From Azospirillum sp. TSO35-2 (GTDB taxonomy: Bacteria > Pseudomonadota > Alphaproteobacteria > Azospirillales > Azospirillaceae), in the NCBI RefSeq assembly GCF_003116095.1, contig NZ_LGRA01000018.1:678620-742619 (forward strand): DNA of 64,000 nucleotides, read 5' to 3'. Numbering within the stretch: the first letter of the stretch is position 1; the number at the start of each line of letters is the position of its first letter. A program made the translations under genes and the position numbers. Below the pieces are notes generated by a model that saw only the letters and a program-made list of their open reading frames with translations, was not told where the DNA came from and did no database searches. Of this stretch, positions 44,164 through 53,941 are shown in pieces.

Positions 44164-45042
44164 ATGACCACGATCAAGAAGATTGGCATCATCGGTGCGG
44201 GCCAGATGGGCAGCGGCATCGCCCAGGTCTGTGCCCAGGCCGGGTACGACGTCACCCTGTCCGACATCAGCGAAGCGGCGCTGGAAAAGTCGCTCGCCGG
44301 CATCTCGCGGAACTTCGATCGGCAGGTCCAGAAGGGCAAGCTGAGCGAGGCCGAGAAGGCGGCGGCGCTGGCCCGCATCGTCACCGGCACCGACCTGTCG
44401 ATCTTCGGCGACTCCGATCTGGTGGTCGAGGCCGCAACCGAGAACGAGGCGCTGAAGCGCGACCTGCTGAAGAAGCTGGTCCCGCACCTGAAGCCGGAGG
44501 CGCTGATCGCGACGAACACCTCGTCGATCTCGATCACCCGCCTTGCCGCGGCGACCGACCGTCCGGCCAAGTTCATGGGCATGCACTTCATGAACCCGGT
44601 GCCGGTGATGCAGCTGGTCGAGCTGATCCGCGGCATCGCGACCGACGAGCCGACCTTCGAGGCGATCCGCGAACTGACGCTGGCCATCGGCAAGACCGCG
44701 GCGGTGGCCGAGGATTTCCCGGCCTTCATCGTCAACCGCATCCTGCTGCCGATGATCAACGAAGCCGTCTACACCCTGTATGAGGGCGTCGGCGGCGTCG
44801 AGGCCATCGACACCGCGCTGAAGCTGGGCGCCAACCACCCGATGGGCCCGCTGGAGCTGGCCGACTTCATCGGCCTGGACACCTGCCTGGCGGTGATGCA
44901 GGTGCTGTACGAGGGGCTCGCCGACAGCAAGTACCGCCCTTGCCCGCTGCTGGTGAAGTATGTCGAGGCCGGCTGGATCGGCAAGAAATACGGCCGCGGC
45001 TTCTACGACTACTCGCAGACCCCGCCGGTTCCGACCCGCTGA
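44164..45042 (+). CDS. 3-hydroxybutyryl-CoA dehydrogenase
   Basis: The 292-residue NAD-dependent dehydrogenase has Rossmann motif GIIGAGQMGSGIAQ (G11-x-G13-x2-G16), catalytic H141 (MGMHFMNPVPVMQLVE) and the C-terminal helical domain (ILLPMINEAVYTLYEGV, HPMGPLELADFIGLD, GRGFYDY). It oxidises 3-hydroxyacyl-CoA to 3-oxoacyl-CoA in short-chain beta-oxidation or butanoate/PHB metabolism. It lies 78 bp after etfA, probably in the same transcript. Confidence 0.95.
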   Translation: MTTIKKIGIIGAGQMGSGIAQVCAQAGYDVTLSDISEAALEKSLAGISRNFDRQVQKGKLSEAEKAAALARIVTGTDLSIFGDSDLVVEAATENEALKRDLLKKLVPHLKPEALIATNTSSISITRLAAATDRPAKFMGMHFMNPVPVMQLVELIRGIATDEPTFEAIRELTLAIGKTAAVAEDFPAFIVNRILLPMINEAVYTLYEGVGGVEAIDTALKLGANHPMGPLELADFIGLDTCLAVMQVLYEGLADSKYRPCPLLVKYVEAGWIGKKYGRGFYDYSQTPPVPTR

Positions 45043-45061
45043 GGGTTGGGCTTTCGGGAGG

Positions 45062-45202
45062 TGGCTACGGCGGTGCCCCCTCCCTAACCCTCCCCCGCCT
45101 ATTGGCGGGAGAGGGAACTGCCGCCCCACTCCTGCAAGGTTTCTACCCCCTCTCCCGCCAAGGGCGGGGGAGGGATGGGGAGGGGGCCGAGGTGCCCCCC
45201 GC
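45062..45202. repeat. GC-rich intergenic repeat, copy B
   Basis: It consists of two hairpins, CCCTCCCCCGCC-tatt-GGCGGGAGAGGG and CCCCTCTCCCGCC-aagg-GCGGGGGAGGG. It ends in the same GGGGGAGGGATGGGG-type flank as copy A, and the first block also ends in the same ACTGCC. It lies between the convergent hydroxyacyl-CoA dehydrogenase and gcd genes and may also help terminate them. Confidence 0.7.
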
Positions 45203-45206
45203 TCCC

Positions 45207-47654
45207 TCACTTCGGCAGCGCATACGCGATCACCGAGTCGCCGGCCTTGGTGCCGAGCGAGCCGTGGCCGCCGGCCACCACCACGACGTACTGGCGCCCG
45301 TCCTCGCCCTGGTAGGTCATCGGCGTCGCCTGACCGCCGGCGGGCAGCCGGCTTTCCCACAGTTGCTTGCCGTTGCCAACGTCGTAGGCGCGGACGTAAT
45401 AGTCGATGGTGCCCGACAGGAAGGCGACGCCACCCGCCGTGACCATCGGTCCGCCCAGGTTCGGCACGCCCATGCGGAAGGGCAGCGGGACCGGCGCGGC
45501 GTCGCGGGTGGTGCCGTTCTTGTGCTTCCACAGGATCTTGCCGCTCGTCAGGTCGGCGGCGGCGACATAGCCCCAGGGCGGTGCCTGGCACGGCAGGCCG
45601 AGCAGCGAGACGAACGGGCTGAGCTTCACCGCGTAGGGCGCTCCGAAATTCTCGTTCAGCGCCGGCAGGCTGAACTGCGGCCGCTCGCCGCCCTGGACAT
45701 AGAGGTCCTTGTCGTTCTGGCGCGGCACCAGCTGGGAGACGAAGGCGAGATAGGCCGGGGTGGTGAAGGCGATCTGCCGCTTGGGATCGACGGCGACGCT
45801 GCCCCAGTTGAACACGCCGAAATTGCCGGGATAGATCAGCGAGCCCTGCAGCGACGGCGGGGTGAAACGGCCGTCGTAGCGCAGCCGCTTCAGCGCGATG
45901 CGGCAGGCGAGCTGGTCGAACATCGTCGCCCCCCACATGTCGCGCCCGGTGAGCGGCGGCGGATCGTAGGACAGGGCGGACACCGGCTGGGTGGGCGCGC
46001 TGTGGTCACCCTCCGCGGCACCCTGCGGCGCCGGCTTTTCTGTCACCGGCAGGATCGGCGCGCCGGTGCGGCGGTCGAGGACGAACAGCTCGCCCTGCTT
46101 GGTCGGCTGCACCAGCGCCGGCACCGTCTGGCCGTTGATCGTCAGGTCGATCAGGCTGGGCTGCGCCGGCACGTCATAGTCCCACAGGTCGTGATGCACG
46201 GTCTGGAAGACCCAGCGCACCTTGCCGGTCCGGAGATCCAGCGCCGTCACGGAGGAGGAGAAACGCTCCACCGCCGGGCTGCGGTGGCCGCCCCACTGGT
46301 CGGGCGGCTGGTTGCCCATCGGCACATAGACCATGCCCAGCGCCTCGTCGACGCTGGGGATCGACCAGCTGTTGGGTGAGTTGGCGGTGTAGGTTTGGCC
46401 GTCGGGGATCGGCGCGGTGTCGTCCGGCTTGGCGGAGTCCCAGTTCCACACCAGATCGCCGCTGTTCACGTCATAGGCGCGGATGACGCCCGACTGTTCG
46501 TTGGTCGAGACGTTGTCGAGCACGGTGCCGCCGACGACGATGCGGTCGGCCGTCACCACCGGCGGCGAGGTCGAATAGTAGGCGCCCGGCCGGACGTTGG
46601 GCATGTTGGCCCACAGGTTGATCGCGCCGTCGCGGCCGAAGTCGGTGCAGATCGACCCGTCCTCCGGCTTCAGCGCGACGAGCCGGCCGTCGGCGGTCGG
46701 CATGAACAGCTTGGCCGGGCAGGCGCTCCCGGCCGCCGGGTTGGTGGAGGCGACCGCGGCGGGGGCGGCCGGGGCCGGGTGGTAGGACAGGCCGCGGCAG
46801 GTCAGGTGCTGCAGCGCGAGTTGCTTCGGGTCGATCTTCAAGTCGCGGCGCCAGACCTCCTTGCCGGTCGTCGCGTCGAGCGCGATCACGTCCTGGTGCG
46901 GCGAGCAGAGGAACAGGCGGTTGCCGATTTTCAGCGGCGTCACCTCGAAGGTGGTTTCCTTGGGGTCGCCGGGCTGGCCGCGCATGTCGCCGGTCTGGTA
47001 GGTCCAGGCGACCTGCAGCCGGTCGGCGTTGTCCGGCGTGATGGCGGCCAGCGGCGAATAGCGCTGGCCGTAGCCGGTGCGGCCATAGGCCTGCCACTCG
47101 CCGTCGGGGATGGCGGGCGCCGATGACGCCGCACCGGCCGCAGAAGCGGTTTGCCGGTCTGGTGGAACGGTGCCGTCGATCCGGTGGGGGTCGGTGAACC
47201 AGGACGCGACGGCGACCAGCAGCGCGACGACCAGCGACGCCGTCAGCGGAATGCCGGTGCCACGGAAGGCGCCGGTCGGATAGGCGCCCGGCGCCGGCAC
47301 GCCGGCCGTCGGCTCCGGCTCGCCGAGGCGGTGGGTAACCCAGGGCAACAGCAGCAGGAAGCCGACCACCGCGACCACGTCGCCGCGCGCCGCCAGCGGC
47401 CACCAGTCCAGCCCGGCCTCCCACAGCGCCCAGACCAGGGTGCCGATCACCAGCAGCGCGTAGACCGACAGCGCCGCCGGCGACCGCCGCACCAGCAGGG
47501 CCGCGGTGACCAGGAACAGCACTCCCGCGACGGCGTAGTACCAGGACCCGCCCAGCGCGACCAGCCACAGACCGCCGCCGCCGGTCGCCAGCCCCAACAG
47601 CGCCAGCAGGATCGTCATCGCCCAGAGGGCGACGCTTCGTTCCAAAGGTTTCAT
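45207..47654 (-). CDS. gcd: Membrane-bound PQQ-dependent glucose dehydrogenase
   Basis: The 815-residue quinoprotein has five N-terminal membrane helices (residues ~10-150) followed by a periplasmic eight-bladed propeller. Landmarks are IPDGEWQAYGRTGYGQRYSPL, FLCSPHQDVIALDATTG, TSPPVVTADRIVVGGTV, PQPSLIDL-type strands, GGPMVTAGGVAFLSGTIDYY and QLWESRLPAGGQATPMTY. It oxidises aldoses to lactones and passes electrons to ubiquinone; the gluconate formed acidifies the surroundings and solubilises phosphate. No PQQ-synthesis genes are in the window. RBS GAGGA is upstream. Confidence 0.95.
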   Translation of the reverse strand: MKPLERSVALWAMTILLALLGLATGGGGLWLVALGGSWYYAVAGVLFLVTAALLVRRSPAALSVYALLVIGTLVWALWEAGLDWWPLAARGDVVAVVGFLLLLPWVTHRLGEPEPTAGVPAPGAYPTGAFRGTGIPLTASLVVALLVAVASWFTDPHRIDGTVPPDRQTASAAGAASSAPAIPDGEWQAYGRTGYGQRYSPLAAITPDNADRLQVAWTYQTGDMRGQPGDPKETTFEVTPLKIGNRLFLCSPHQDVIALDATTGKEVWRRDLKIDPKQLALQHLTCRGLSYHPAPAAPAAVASTNPAAGSACPAKLFMPTADGRLVALKPEDGSICTDFGRDGAINLWANMPNVRPGAYYSTSPPVVTADRIVVGGTVLDNVSTNEQSGVIRAYDVNSGDLVWNWDSAKPDDTAPIPDGQTYTANSPNSWSIPSVDEALGMVYVPMGNQPPDQWGGHRSPAVERFSSSVTALDLRTGKVRWVFQTVHHDLWDYDVPAQPSLIDLTINGQTVPALVQPTKQGELFVLDRRTGAPILPVTEKPAPQGAAEGDHSAPTQPVSALSYDPPPLTGRDMWGATMFDQLACRIALKRLRYDGRFTPPSLQGSLIYPGNFGVFNWGSVAVDPKRQIAFTTPAYLAFVSQLVPRQNDKDLYVQGGERPQFSLPALNENFGAPYAVKLSPFVSLLGLPCQAPPWGYVAAADLTSGKILWKHKNGTTRDAAPVPLPFRMGVPNLGGPMVTAGGVAFLSGTIDYYVRAYDVGNGKQLWESRLPAGGQATPMTYQGEDGRQYVVVVAGGHGSLGTKAGDSVIAYALPK

Positions 47655-47845
47655 GACACGTCCTCGACCATAAGATTTTCCTGAACGAACAGCAGGGCGC
47701 GGCCAAGGTTGCGATGCGTCCGCACATGACGGGGAATTCATCATTCCAGCCGGCGGGCTGTCCGGCCGAACGCGCCGGGCCGGAACACCACGACACCCCT
47801 TCTGTTGAACGGCCAATGACTCCGTCCGCCAACAAGGAGGCCGCC

Positions 47846-48334
47846 ATGACCATGCACCGTCACCCCTGGAGCGAAGAGTTCGCCAAGATGAGCCCGGAGC
47901 CGCGCTACCGCGGGGTCGGGCCGCGCAACTACCGCCGCTCGGACCAGCGCATCCTGGAGGACATCAACGAACGGCTGACCGACGACCACCACATCGACGC
48001 CTCCGACATCGGCGTGAAGGTGGAGGAGGGCGAGGTGACGCTGTCCGGCACCGTCACCGAACGCGCCGCCCGGCGCCGGGCGGAGGACATCGCCGAAAGC
48101 GTCTCGGGCGTCCGCCATGTGCAGAACGACCTGCGCGTTGCCCAGCCGGGCGCCACGGCCGGCGTGGGGGCGGTCGGTGTGGGCGAACGGGTGGAGCCGG
48201 CCGCCCGCCAGGGCGAGGGCAGCGTCACCGGCCCCGGCGCTCCGGCCCGCGACGCGATGGTCGCGGCGCTCGACAACAGCTCCATGGTGCTGGGCAAGCA
48301 GCCGCTGCCGGAGGATGACACGCGCCGCCGGTAG
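47846..48334 (+). CDS. BON-domain protein
   Basis: The 162-residue protein has one BON domain (residues ~30-100: DQRILEDINERLTDDHHID, VKVEEGEVTLSGTVTERAARR, DIAESVSGVRHVQNDLRV). An arginine/tyrosine-rich N terminus precedes it, and a Gly/Ala-rich tail follows. No signal peptide is visible, so it may be cytoplasmic, unlike periplasmic OsmY. BON proteins bind membranes or osmoprotective partners. AGGAGG lies six bases before the chosen ATG, which decides the start. Confidence 0.88.
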   Translation: MTMHRHPWSEEFAKMSPEPRYRGVGPRNYRRSDQRILEDINERLTDDHHIDASDIGVKVEEGEVTLSGTVTERAARRRAEDIAESVSGVRHVQNDLRVAQPGATAGVGAVGVGERVEPAARQGEGSVTGPGAPARDAMVAALDNSSMVLGKQPLPEDDTRRR

Positions 48335-48431
48335 GCCGGGCGGCAGCCGCGCCGACACCTGCAGCGCGAGCGCTGCTGACCTGCGCGGCTCCCCGGCGGG
48401 GGGACGAGGGGGCTTAACGCTTGCTTAACCG

Positions 48432-48451
48432 TGCGGGACCATTGTCCCGCA
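48432..48451 (+). promoter_or_regulatory. Leader hairpin before the 69-residue protein gene
   Basis: TGCGGGAC (48432-48439) and GTCCCGCA (48444-48451) form a perfect 8-bp stem with a CATT loop, 42 bp before the ATG. A doubled GCTTAAC sits just upstream. It may be a 5'-UTR element or an operator. Confidence 0.45.
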
Positions 48452-48493
48452 GCGTTTCGATCCCCTCACAGTCCACTCAGAGCATCTGCCATC

Positions 48494-48703
48494 ATGGGCA
48501 ACAAGACCATCAAGCTTTCCGACAAGGGCGGTTACCGCGACATCGCTCTGGAGCAACTGCCGCGCAACGTCCGCGCCGCGGTCACCGACCTGTCGTCCAA
48601 GAACCCGGTCGCCGACATCCTGGTCGATCAGGCCGGCATGCTGTACCGCATCCACCTGTCCGCCCCGGCCAACATGTATGTCGACGTGCTGTCCGTCGCC
48701 TGA
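48494..48703 (+). CDS. Small conserved-looking hypothetical protein (69 aa)
   Basis: The 69 residues, MGNKTIKLSDKGGYRDI followed by LPRNVRAAVTDLSSKNPVAD and a C-terminal strand pair, look like a compact folded domain. Its own terminator follows 36 bp later and a structured leader precedes it, which supports a real, possibly well-expressed gene. I recognise no family and see no membrane segment or cysteines. Confidence 0.65.
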   Translation: MGNKTIKLSDKGGYRDIALEQLPRNVRAAVTDLSSKNPVADILVDQAGMLYRIHLSAPANMYVDVLSVA

Positions 48704-48739
48704 GGCGATTGCGGACCGGACACGACGACACGGATGAAG

Positions 48740-48772
48740 AGGGCGACCGCGGTCACTGCGGTCGCCCTTTTT
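48740..48772 (+). terminator. Rho-independent terminator
   Basis: AGGGCGACCGC (48740-48750) and GCGGTCGCCC (48758-48767) are followed by five T. It ends the 69-residue gene. Confidence 0.92.
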
Positions 48773-48786
48773 GCGTTTTCAGCCCC

Positions 48787-49095
48787 TCAGGACAGCCGGC
48801 GCCCTTCCAGCCGACGCAGCGCGCCGTCGAGCAGGCGGGGCGGCAGCATGGCGACCGCGCCGTCCAGCACCGCGCGGACATCCTCCGGATCCAGGCCGGT
48901 GGCGGCGGCCAGTTGCCGGTCGTCCAGCCCGCGGTCCTCGGCCAGCAGGCTGATCCAGCCGGCCAGCGTGCGGGCCTGGGCCAGTTCGGTCCGGTCGTTG
49001 AACCACACGCGCCCACAGCCCGAGCTGCCGGGAACGATCGGTCCACCAATCGGCGTTGCGTTTTCGAAAGGCGTTTCGGGATCGAACGACGTCAT
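48787..49095 (-). CDS. Small helix-turn-helix-like protein
   Basis: The 102 residues have an N-terminal, probably unstructured segment and a helical part. ARTLAGWISLLAEDRGLDDR and QLAAATGLDPEDVRAVLDG resemble an XRE-type helix-turn-helix, followed by a short basic tail. RBS GGGAGG is seven bases upstream. It could be a DNA-binding regulator or an antitoxin-like protein; no toxin gene is adjacent. The family is not certain. Confidence 0.6.
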   Translation of the reverse strand: MTSFDPETPFENATPIGGPIVPGSSGCGRVWFNDRTELAQARTLAGWISLLAEDRGLDDRQLAAATGLDPEDVRAVLDGAVAMLPPRLLDGALRRLEGRRLS

Positions 49096-49414
49096 GGACG
49101 CACCTCCCAGTCACGGTTTCTTTCGCAGGCGCAGCAAAGGGGCGCCCGGCCTCGTGCCGTTTCTTCGGCATCATTTATGGATCAGCATAGCTGTTTCCAG
49201 AGGCCGTGCGGTATTATTCGTCACCATTTCTCCTTTTCCCGGTACGGATGTTGCGCCGCAAGGTGAGCGTTGTCGTGGCCTGTGGCTTCCGGATTCTTTG
49301 AAACTGTCTTCGTCCGGCGGGGGCTAGGGCTGGGCGGTGGCTTCGGCTTATACAAGGGTGGCACCGTTCCCGCCCCGCTCGCCTCCCCCAGGCCCGCCTT
49401 CGGACCCGCCGCCG
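49096..49414. other. 319-bp region between the HTH gene and the M20 hydrolase operon
   Basis: It presumably contains divergent promoters. It is somewhat AT-richer around 49160-49250. I see no gene, hairpin or repeat that stands out. Confidence 0.4.
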
Positions 49415-50661
<1,247 letters not shown>

Positions 50662-50665
<4 letters not shown>

Positions 50666-51915
50666 CCGATCAGTCCCCCACCATCCCGTCTCCTCTGGGC
50701 AACGCTCTTCAGGAGGCGGTGAACGCCCGCTTCGACGACGAGGTCCGCTTCCTGGCGGAACTGGTCAAGGTGCCGTCCGACAACCCGCCCGGCGACTGCG
50801 CCCCCCACGCCGCCCGCGCCGCCGAGCTGCTGGAGGCGATGGGCTTCACCGTCGAACGCCACCCGGTCCCGGCCGAGCTGGTGCGGGCCAACGGCATGGT
50901 CAGCGCCACCAACCTGGTGATCCGCCACCGCTTCGGCGACGGCCCAGTGGTTGCGCTGAACGCCCATGGCGACGTGGTGCCGCCGGGCGAAGGCTGGTCG
51001 AGCGATCCCTACGGCGCCGAGATCCGCGACGGCGTGATGTACGGCCGCGGCGTGGCGGTGTCGAAGTCGGACTTCGCCACCTACGCCTTCGCCCTGCGGG
51101 CGCTGATGGCGACCAAGGCGCCGCTGGCCGGCACGGTCGAGCTGCACCTGACCTACGACGAGGAGGCCGGCGGCGAGATCGGGCCGAAATGGCTGCTCGA
51201 GCAGGGGATCTCCAAGCCGGACTACGCGGTGTCGGCCAGCTTCGCCTATTCGGTGGTGACCGGCCACAACGGCTGCCTGCATCTGGAGGTCCAGGTCGAC
51301 GGCAAGTCCGCCCACGCCGCCCGCCCCGACACCGGCCATGACGCGCTGGAGGCGGCGACCGGCATCCTGGCCGCGCTCTATGCCCACCGGCCGGAGCTGG
51401 CGACCCGCCGGTCGGGCGTTGTCGGCATCACCCACCCGTCGCTGACCGTCGGGCTGATCCAGGGCGGCATCAACACCAATGTGGTGCCCGACCGCGTCAC
51501 CTTCCGCCTCGACCGCCGCATGATCCCGGAGGAAAACCCGGCCGAGGTCGAGGCCGAGTTGCGCGCCCTGATCGAGGGCGCCGCCGCCGGCCGCGACGGC
51601 ATCCGGGTGACGGTGCGCCGCATCCTGCTGGCCCGCCCCTTCCGCTCGGTCGGCGACGCGCCGCGGCTGGCCGCCCTGTTCGCGCGCCACGCCGAAGCGG
51701 TGCTGGGCGTGCCGGTCGGGCAGAACGGCATCCCGCTCTACACCGACGCGCGGCACTATTCCGAGGCCGGCGTGCCCACCGTGCTCTACGGCGCCGGCCC
51801 GCGCGACCTGCTGGAGGCCAACGGCCACCGCGCCGACGAAAAGCTGGTGCTGGAGGATCTGCGCAAGGCGACGCTGGTCGTCGCGCGGGCGCTGGCGGAG
51901 CTGCTGGGGGGTTGA
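50662..51915 (+). CDS. M20-family deacylase (ArgE/DapE type)
   Basis: The 417-residue metallopeptidase-fold protein has the first zinc ligands in LNAHGDVVPPGEGWSSDPYG, GRGVAVSKSDFATY, catalytic and bridging Glu in TYDEEAGGEIGP, the lid-domain AHAARPDTGHDALEA, and the final metal site YTDARHYSEAGVPTVLYG. Members remove acyl groups from amino acids or dipeptides. It begins with ATGA overlapping the stop of the upstream amidohydrolase, so the two are translationally coupled. Confidence 0.87.
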
Positions 51916-51925
51916 GGGCCGAATG

Positions 51926-51950
51926 CCCTCTCTCCCCCGGGGAGAGGGAG
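51926..51950. repeat. Hairpin with CCCTCTCTCCCC/GGGGAGAGGG arms
   Basis: The GC-rich inverted repeat is directly after the M20 operon and may terminate it. Its CCCTCTC/GAGAGGG character resembles the repeat copies near 42 and 45 kb. Confidence 0.5.
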
Positions 51951-51993
51951 ATGTGATCGCCTTTGGCAGATATGATCCTACCCAGCGAAACCC

Positions 51994-52076
51994 GTCATTC
52001 CCGCGAAGGCGGGAATCCAGCCGGCTCAGCGGCTTATCCGCGGAGTTTTCTGGATCCCCGCCTTCGCGGGGATGAC
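51994..52076. repeat. REP-like inverted pair
   Basis: Two 27-bp arms, 51994-52020 and 52050-52076, are inverted copies differing at two positions. Each arm contains its own hairpin (TTCCCGCgaagGCGGGAA and TCCCCGCcttcGCGGGGA). The GTCATTCCCGCGAAGGCGGG type is widespread between proteobacterial genes. Here it separates the convergent M20 and carrier-protein operons. Confidence 0.9.
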
Positions 52077-52162
52077 GAAAGTTCCTTCAACGGACTCTGA
52101 GTCTCAGATGCGATCACCCTGCGCCTGGGGAGAAGGTTGGGTCTGGCCGACCCCGGCGTTCG

Positions 52163-53941
52163 CTACCCCACCCGCTCCCCCGACGGCAGGGTGAGGTTCC
52201 AGCCGCTCAAGCCGGTGGCGGATGAGGTGGCTGAGGTTGGCGAGTCCAGCGTGGCGAGGTGGCGGTCGATCAGGATGTCCAGCCGGTCGCGGGCTTCCCA
52301 CACCGTCAGGCTGTGGTCGGAGCGGTCGAGATAGACCACCTCGATGCCGGGCAGGCCATGCAGCGCCCGGCCGCCCTCGCCCAGATGCAGCCAGAATTCC
52401 GCCAGCGTCATGTCGCCGCTGCTGTAGACCATCAGCACCCGCCGGCCCTCCGCCGACAGGCGGCGGAAGACGCGCAGCGCGTGGCGGGTCAGGCCGGTGC
52501 GGATCAGCACCTTGCGGACGAAGCGCGAGGTCAGCCGCTTGGCCAGCCCCATCAGCCGGGCACGGTTGCGGAAGGTGGCGCGCAGCCGGGCCGGCTTCAG
52601 CGCCTCGCGCAGATATTCCGTGGTGGAGCGGTGGGCGACCGTCCGCATCAGCTCGGCCACGGCGATGCCGGAACCCAGTTCGAAGCGGCCGGGGTTCAGC
52701 AGGATCTGACCGACGACCCGGTGGTCGCCCAGGCCGGCGTGCAGGGCGGGCGTGCCGCCGGCGCACAGGCCGATGACCACCACGCGCTCGTGCCCCTGCT
52801 CCTCCAGCCAGTTCAGCGCGGCGCGGACGTCGCTGATCACCTCCTTGTTGTAAAGCAGGTTGTCGGGGAAGCCCGGCCGGTCGGGGCTGTCGCCGATCCC
52901 CGCCGAATCGATCCGCAGCGAGGTGTAGCCGCGCGCCGCCAGCCGCCGGGCCTGGACCACGGTGGCGCGGCCGGACCCGACATGGTGGGTGGCGCCGCTG
53001 TTCAGGAACAGGATCGCCGGCCGGTTGCCGGTCGGCTCCGCCAGCACCGGCGAGCAATGGATGCCGAACAGCTCCGGCGACGAGCCGAAGAAGACCGGAC
53101 GTTCCACCGCGACAGTCGTCATCAGCCCGGCCGGCCGGACCGGCGGCGGGGTGGCGCCGGTATCCACCCGGCCGGCGGCGATCCAGCGGACGACGGGATC
53201 GAAGGTGGCGGCGGCCTTGGCACGCTGCGGCTGCTGGATCATCTCCATCATGCCGCTGACGCCCATCGGCTCGACGTGCGCGCCCAGGGCACGCCAGCGG
53301 GCGGCCAGCGCCACCGAGCCCTTGGCTTCCGGCCGGTCGGCGACCAGGATGCGCCGGGCCGGCAGCGTCGGCTGCTCGCAGGGGTTCAGGCCGTTCAGCG
53401 CCAGCATGGTTTCCGGCGTCAGCGGCATGCCGACGACGTTGGTCCAGGCGGCGCGTTCCGGCGGTTCCGGGTTGCAGACCGGGCGCAGGACCATGCTGGC
53501 CAGCGTCTGCAGCTCGCGCACCGCCTTGCGGCCGGACGGGATCGGCGCCATCAGCACCAGCGTGTCGACGCCCTGCCCCGCTTCCGCCAGTTCCACCGCC
53601 GCCGCGGTGGCGAGCAGCGAACCCAGGCGGAAACCGACCAGCGTCACTTCGGTGACGTTGGTGTCCTCGCGCAGCCGGTGGACCGCCGCCTTGACGCCGT
53701 CCAGCCACGCCCGCACCCGATCGGGCTCGCTGTCGTCGCCCGCCGAATCGCCGGAGCCGGGATAGTCGAAGCGCAGCGTCGGCAGCCCCGCCGCCGCCAG
53801 ATTCTCGGCGAAGGTCTTCCAGGCCCGGTGGACGCACAGCTCCTCGTGCCCGTAGGCACCGCACAGGACCACGCCACGCAGCCCGTGCGCCGGATGCAGC
53901 CAACCGAAACATCCATCGAACACCACCGGTGTCGGCTTCAT
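52163..53941 (-). CDS. Tandem alpha/beta-hydrolase protein with atypical nucleophile elbows
   Basis: The 592 residues contain two alpha/beta-hydrolase domains. Domain 1 (~20-245) has LRFDYPGSGDS and an elbow GFRLG (103-107) with R105 in place of the nucleophile, so it should be inactive. Domain 2 (~285-570) has LRIDSAGIGDS, elbow GLCAG (391-395) with C393 as potential nucleophile, YSSGD and SDHSLT as candidate acid and base. Both resemble exosortase-A-associated hydrolases. It is the last gene of the carrier-protein operon and overlaps the GH2 gene by 4 bp. A thioesterase or acyl-transfer role on the carrier-bound product is conceivable. Confidence 0.75.
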   Translation of the reverse strand: MKPTPVVFDGCFGWLHPAHGLRGVVLCGAYGHEELCVHRAWKTFAENLAAAGLPTLRFDYPGSGDSAGDDSEPDRVRAWLDGVKAAVHRLREDTNVTEVTLVGFRLGSLLATAAAVELAEAGQGVDTLVLMAPIPSGRKAVRELQTLASMVLRPVCNPEPPERAAWTNVVGMPLTPETMLALNGLNPCEQPTLPARRILVADRPEAKGSVALAARWRALGAHVEPMGVSGMMEMIQQPQRAKAAATFDPVVRWIAAGRVDTGATPPPVRPAGLMTTVAVERPVFFGSSPELFGIHCSPVLAEPTGNRPAILFLNSGATHHVGSGRATVVQARRLAARGYTSLRIDSAGIGDSPDRPGFPDNLLYNKEVISDVRAALNWLEEQGHERVVVIGLCAGGTPALHAGLGDHRVVGQILLNPGRFELGSGIAVAELMRTVAHRSTTEYLREALKPARLRATFRNRARLMGLAKRLTSRFVRKVLIRTGLTRHALRVFRRLSAEGRRVLMVYSSGDMTLAEFWLHLGEGGRALHGLPGIEVVYLDRSDHSLTVWEARDRLDILIDRHLATLDSPTSATSSATGLSGWNLTLPSGERVG

